From Bacillota bacterium (GTDB lineage: Bacteria; Bacillota; Limnochordia; JAAZLZ01), in the NCBI GenBank assembly GCA_012799075.1, contig JAAZLZ010000113.1, positions 1-5,647 on the forward strand: a stretch of 5,647 nt of DNA, in the 5' to 3' direction. Positions 4,940-5,647 of the stretch are shown in pieces (position 1 is the stretch's first letter; the number at the start of each line of letters is the position of its first letter). The notes under the pieces are model-generated. The model was not told where the DNA came from and made no database searches. It worked only from the letters and a program-made list of their open reading frames with translations. Position numbers and translations under genes: made by a program.

Positions 4940-5647
4940 TTACAACTGATCAAATCTGTGTTCGGGCTCACCCACCTGAAAAAGCTTTGTGAGAACCTGG
5001 TCATCGGTTGTCAGTTCAAGCAACAAGTACCTGTCTTTCTGGCAAGCTTGACCATCATCGCTGGCATAGATATCAAAGAGAACCCAACCGGCAAACCTAC
5101 CTAGAGAAGACTCTCTATAACGATTAAGCATATTACCGTCTTGAAATACGCCAAGAATCCAAGCATCGGATTGACAGCTGAACCAGTAGCTGGATCCCTT
5201 TGCTCCTTCGTTATTGGAGGAATGCAGTGTTATCTTTTGCACTTCCACTTTGGACGGGAATAGACAAGCACTTGGAAACAGTGATCATTCTGTCCGTCAG
5301 GTTCAGCAGCGTCCCAAGGTCCGACCTTGTCGTCGACGAAACCTAAATACCGCACTTCAGGCCCGGAAATCTCCTTGGGTTGACTGTAATACTCAGCATT
5401 CTGGCGTGCATCAGCTGAAAGACTCTCGGCAATTATGTCCCGCTGGGTTTTCAGGAGGGTCACCATATTCTCAAGATCAATGATAAACTCGGGATGTGCC
5501 GCCCTAGCGTTCTTGGCTCTTTCCACCATGGCCGCCAATTGCTCTAGAAGGTCATCCAGGTCTTGAAGAACTACTGACTCATTATCGGGTTGCCAGGTGC
5601 CATAAGCTGAGGCTAATGCTCCAGAGACTAAAAACCAACCAACATCA
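4940..5647 (-). pseudogene. Exported protein of unknown function, 5'-truncated by window, with a one-base frameshift
   Basis: Reading from the window edge (first full codon at 5646), the frame starts DVGWFLVSGALASAYG, a hydrophobic stretch with an A-S-A site. This is the end of a signal peptide or a membrane anchor. A helical, possibly coiled-coil region follows (LQDLDDLLEQLAAMVERAK, then DLENMVTLLKTQRDI). A beta-rich segment runs HCFQVLVYSRPK, then meets TAA at 5230-5232. The frame one base back continues seamlessly from 5248: VEVQKITLHSSNNEG, WILGVFQDG, GWVLFDIYASDDG, RYLLLELTT, ending in TAA at 4940-4942. The visible protein totals about 235 residues once joined. The C-terminal half resembles small beta-sandwich domains in other bacterial secreted proteins (my recollection of the pattern, not a named family). 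The break falls in an A3 run (5249-5251); one lost A would explain it. The GTG at 5248 has no ribosome site, so two separate genes are unlikely. Confidence 0.6.

Noticed and set aside
5241..5253. Programmed -1 frameshifting at the break in the minus-strand gene
   Set aside because: The sequence TCCAAAG does not fit a slippery heptamer, and I saw no clear stimulatory stem just downstream. A simple indel explains it better.
5214..5483. Plus-strand frame of 89 codons opposite the minus-strand exported protein
   Set aside because: Composition is not protein-like. The minus strand reads as a coherent protein with a signal/anchor segment and helical and beta regions.
1..5647. CRISPR array, complete insertion sequence, riboswitch
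   Set aside because: No regularly spaced direct repeats, no transposase frame with terminal inverted repeats, and no recognisable riboswitch core were found on either strand.

Overview
The window looks like a moderately GC-rich chromosome segment from a Bacillota (Firmicutes) bacterium of the Clostridia/Limnochordia kind. This is inferred from purine-rich Shine-Dalgarno sites, a TTG start, consensus sigma-A-type promoters, tRNA genes with encoded CCA ends, and a tight ribonuclease PH / RdgB pair followed by tRNA genes. I cannot fix the genus from sequence alone.

Left part (1-1292) is housekeeping. It holds the 3' end of rph (ribonuclease PH, tRNA 3'-end maturation), then rdgB (dITP/XTP pyrophosphatase) overlapping rph in another frame. 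Next come three tRNA genes: Pro(UGG), Gly(UCC) and Arg(UCU). Two strong promoters are readable: TTGACA-N18-TGaTAAGAT, whose -10 box abuts the rdgB stop codon and which drives tRNA-Pro, and TTGATA-N17-TATAAT, which drives tRNA-Gly and tRNA-Arg. A hairpin plus T-tract terminator closes the cluster.

Right part (1293-5647) looks accessory. A stretch of over 500 bases without a convincing gene carries two perfect palindromes and a larger imperfect inverted repeat. It is followed by one long intact gene (1871-4387) for a secreted protein of 838 residues. That protein has a signal peptide, a long probably beta-rich N-terminal part, a degenerate calcium-binding (thrombospondin type 3/dockerin-like) segment, and a C-terminal zinc protease domain with a complete metzincin motif HELGHGVGISH. 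A CxM and a closing CxxC resemble the archaemetzincin (M54) layout but with altered spacing. This gene is the most interesting object in the window.

Beyond it, 4388-4939 holds a strong ribosome binding site in front of only ten codons, a possible decayed gene broken over frames, and a long hairpin. On the minus strand, 4940-5647 is the 3' part of a second probably exported protein. It has a helical N-terminal half and a beta-rich C-terminal domain, and it is interrupted by an apparent single-base frameshift at 5249-5251. The metalloprotease gene and the minus-strand gene converge, so they are not one operon. Any functional link between them is only positional. No CRISPR array, complete insertion sequence or recognisable defence or secretion system is visible.
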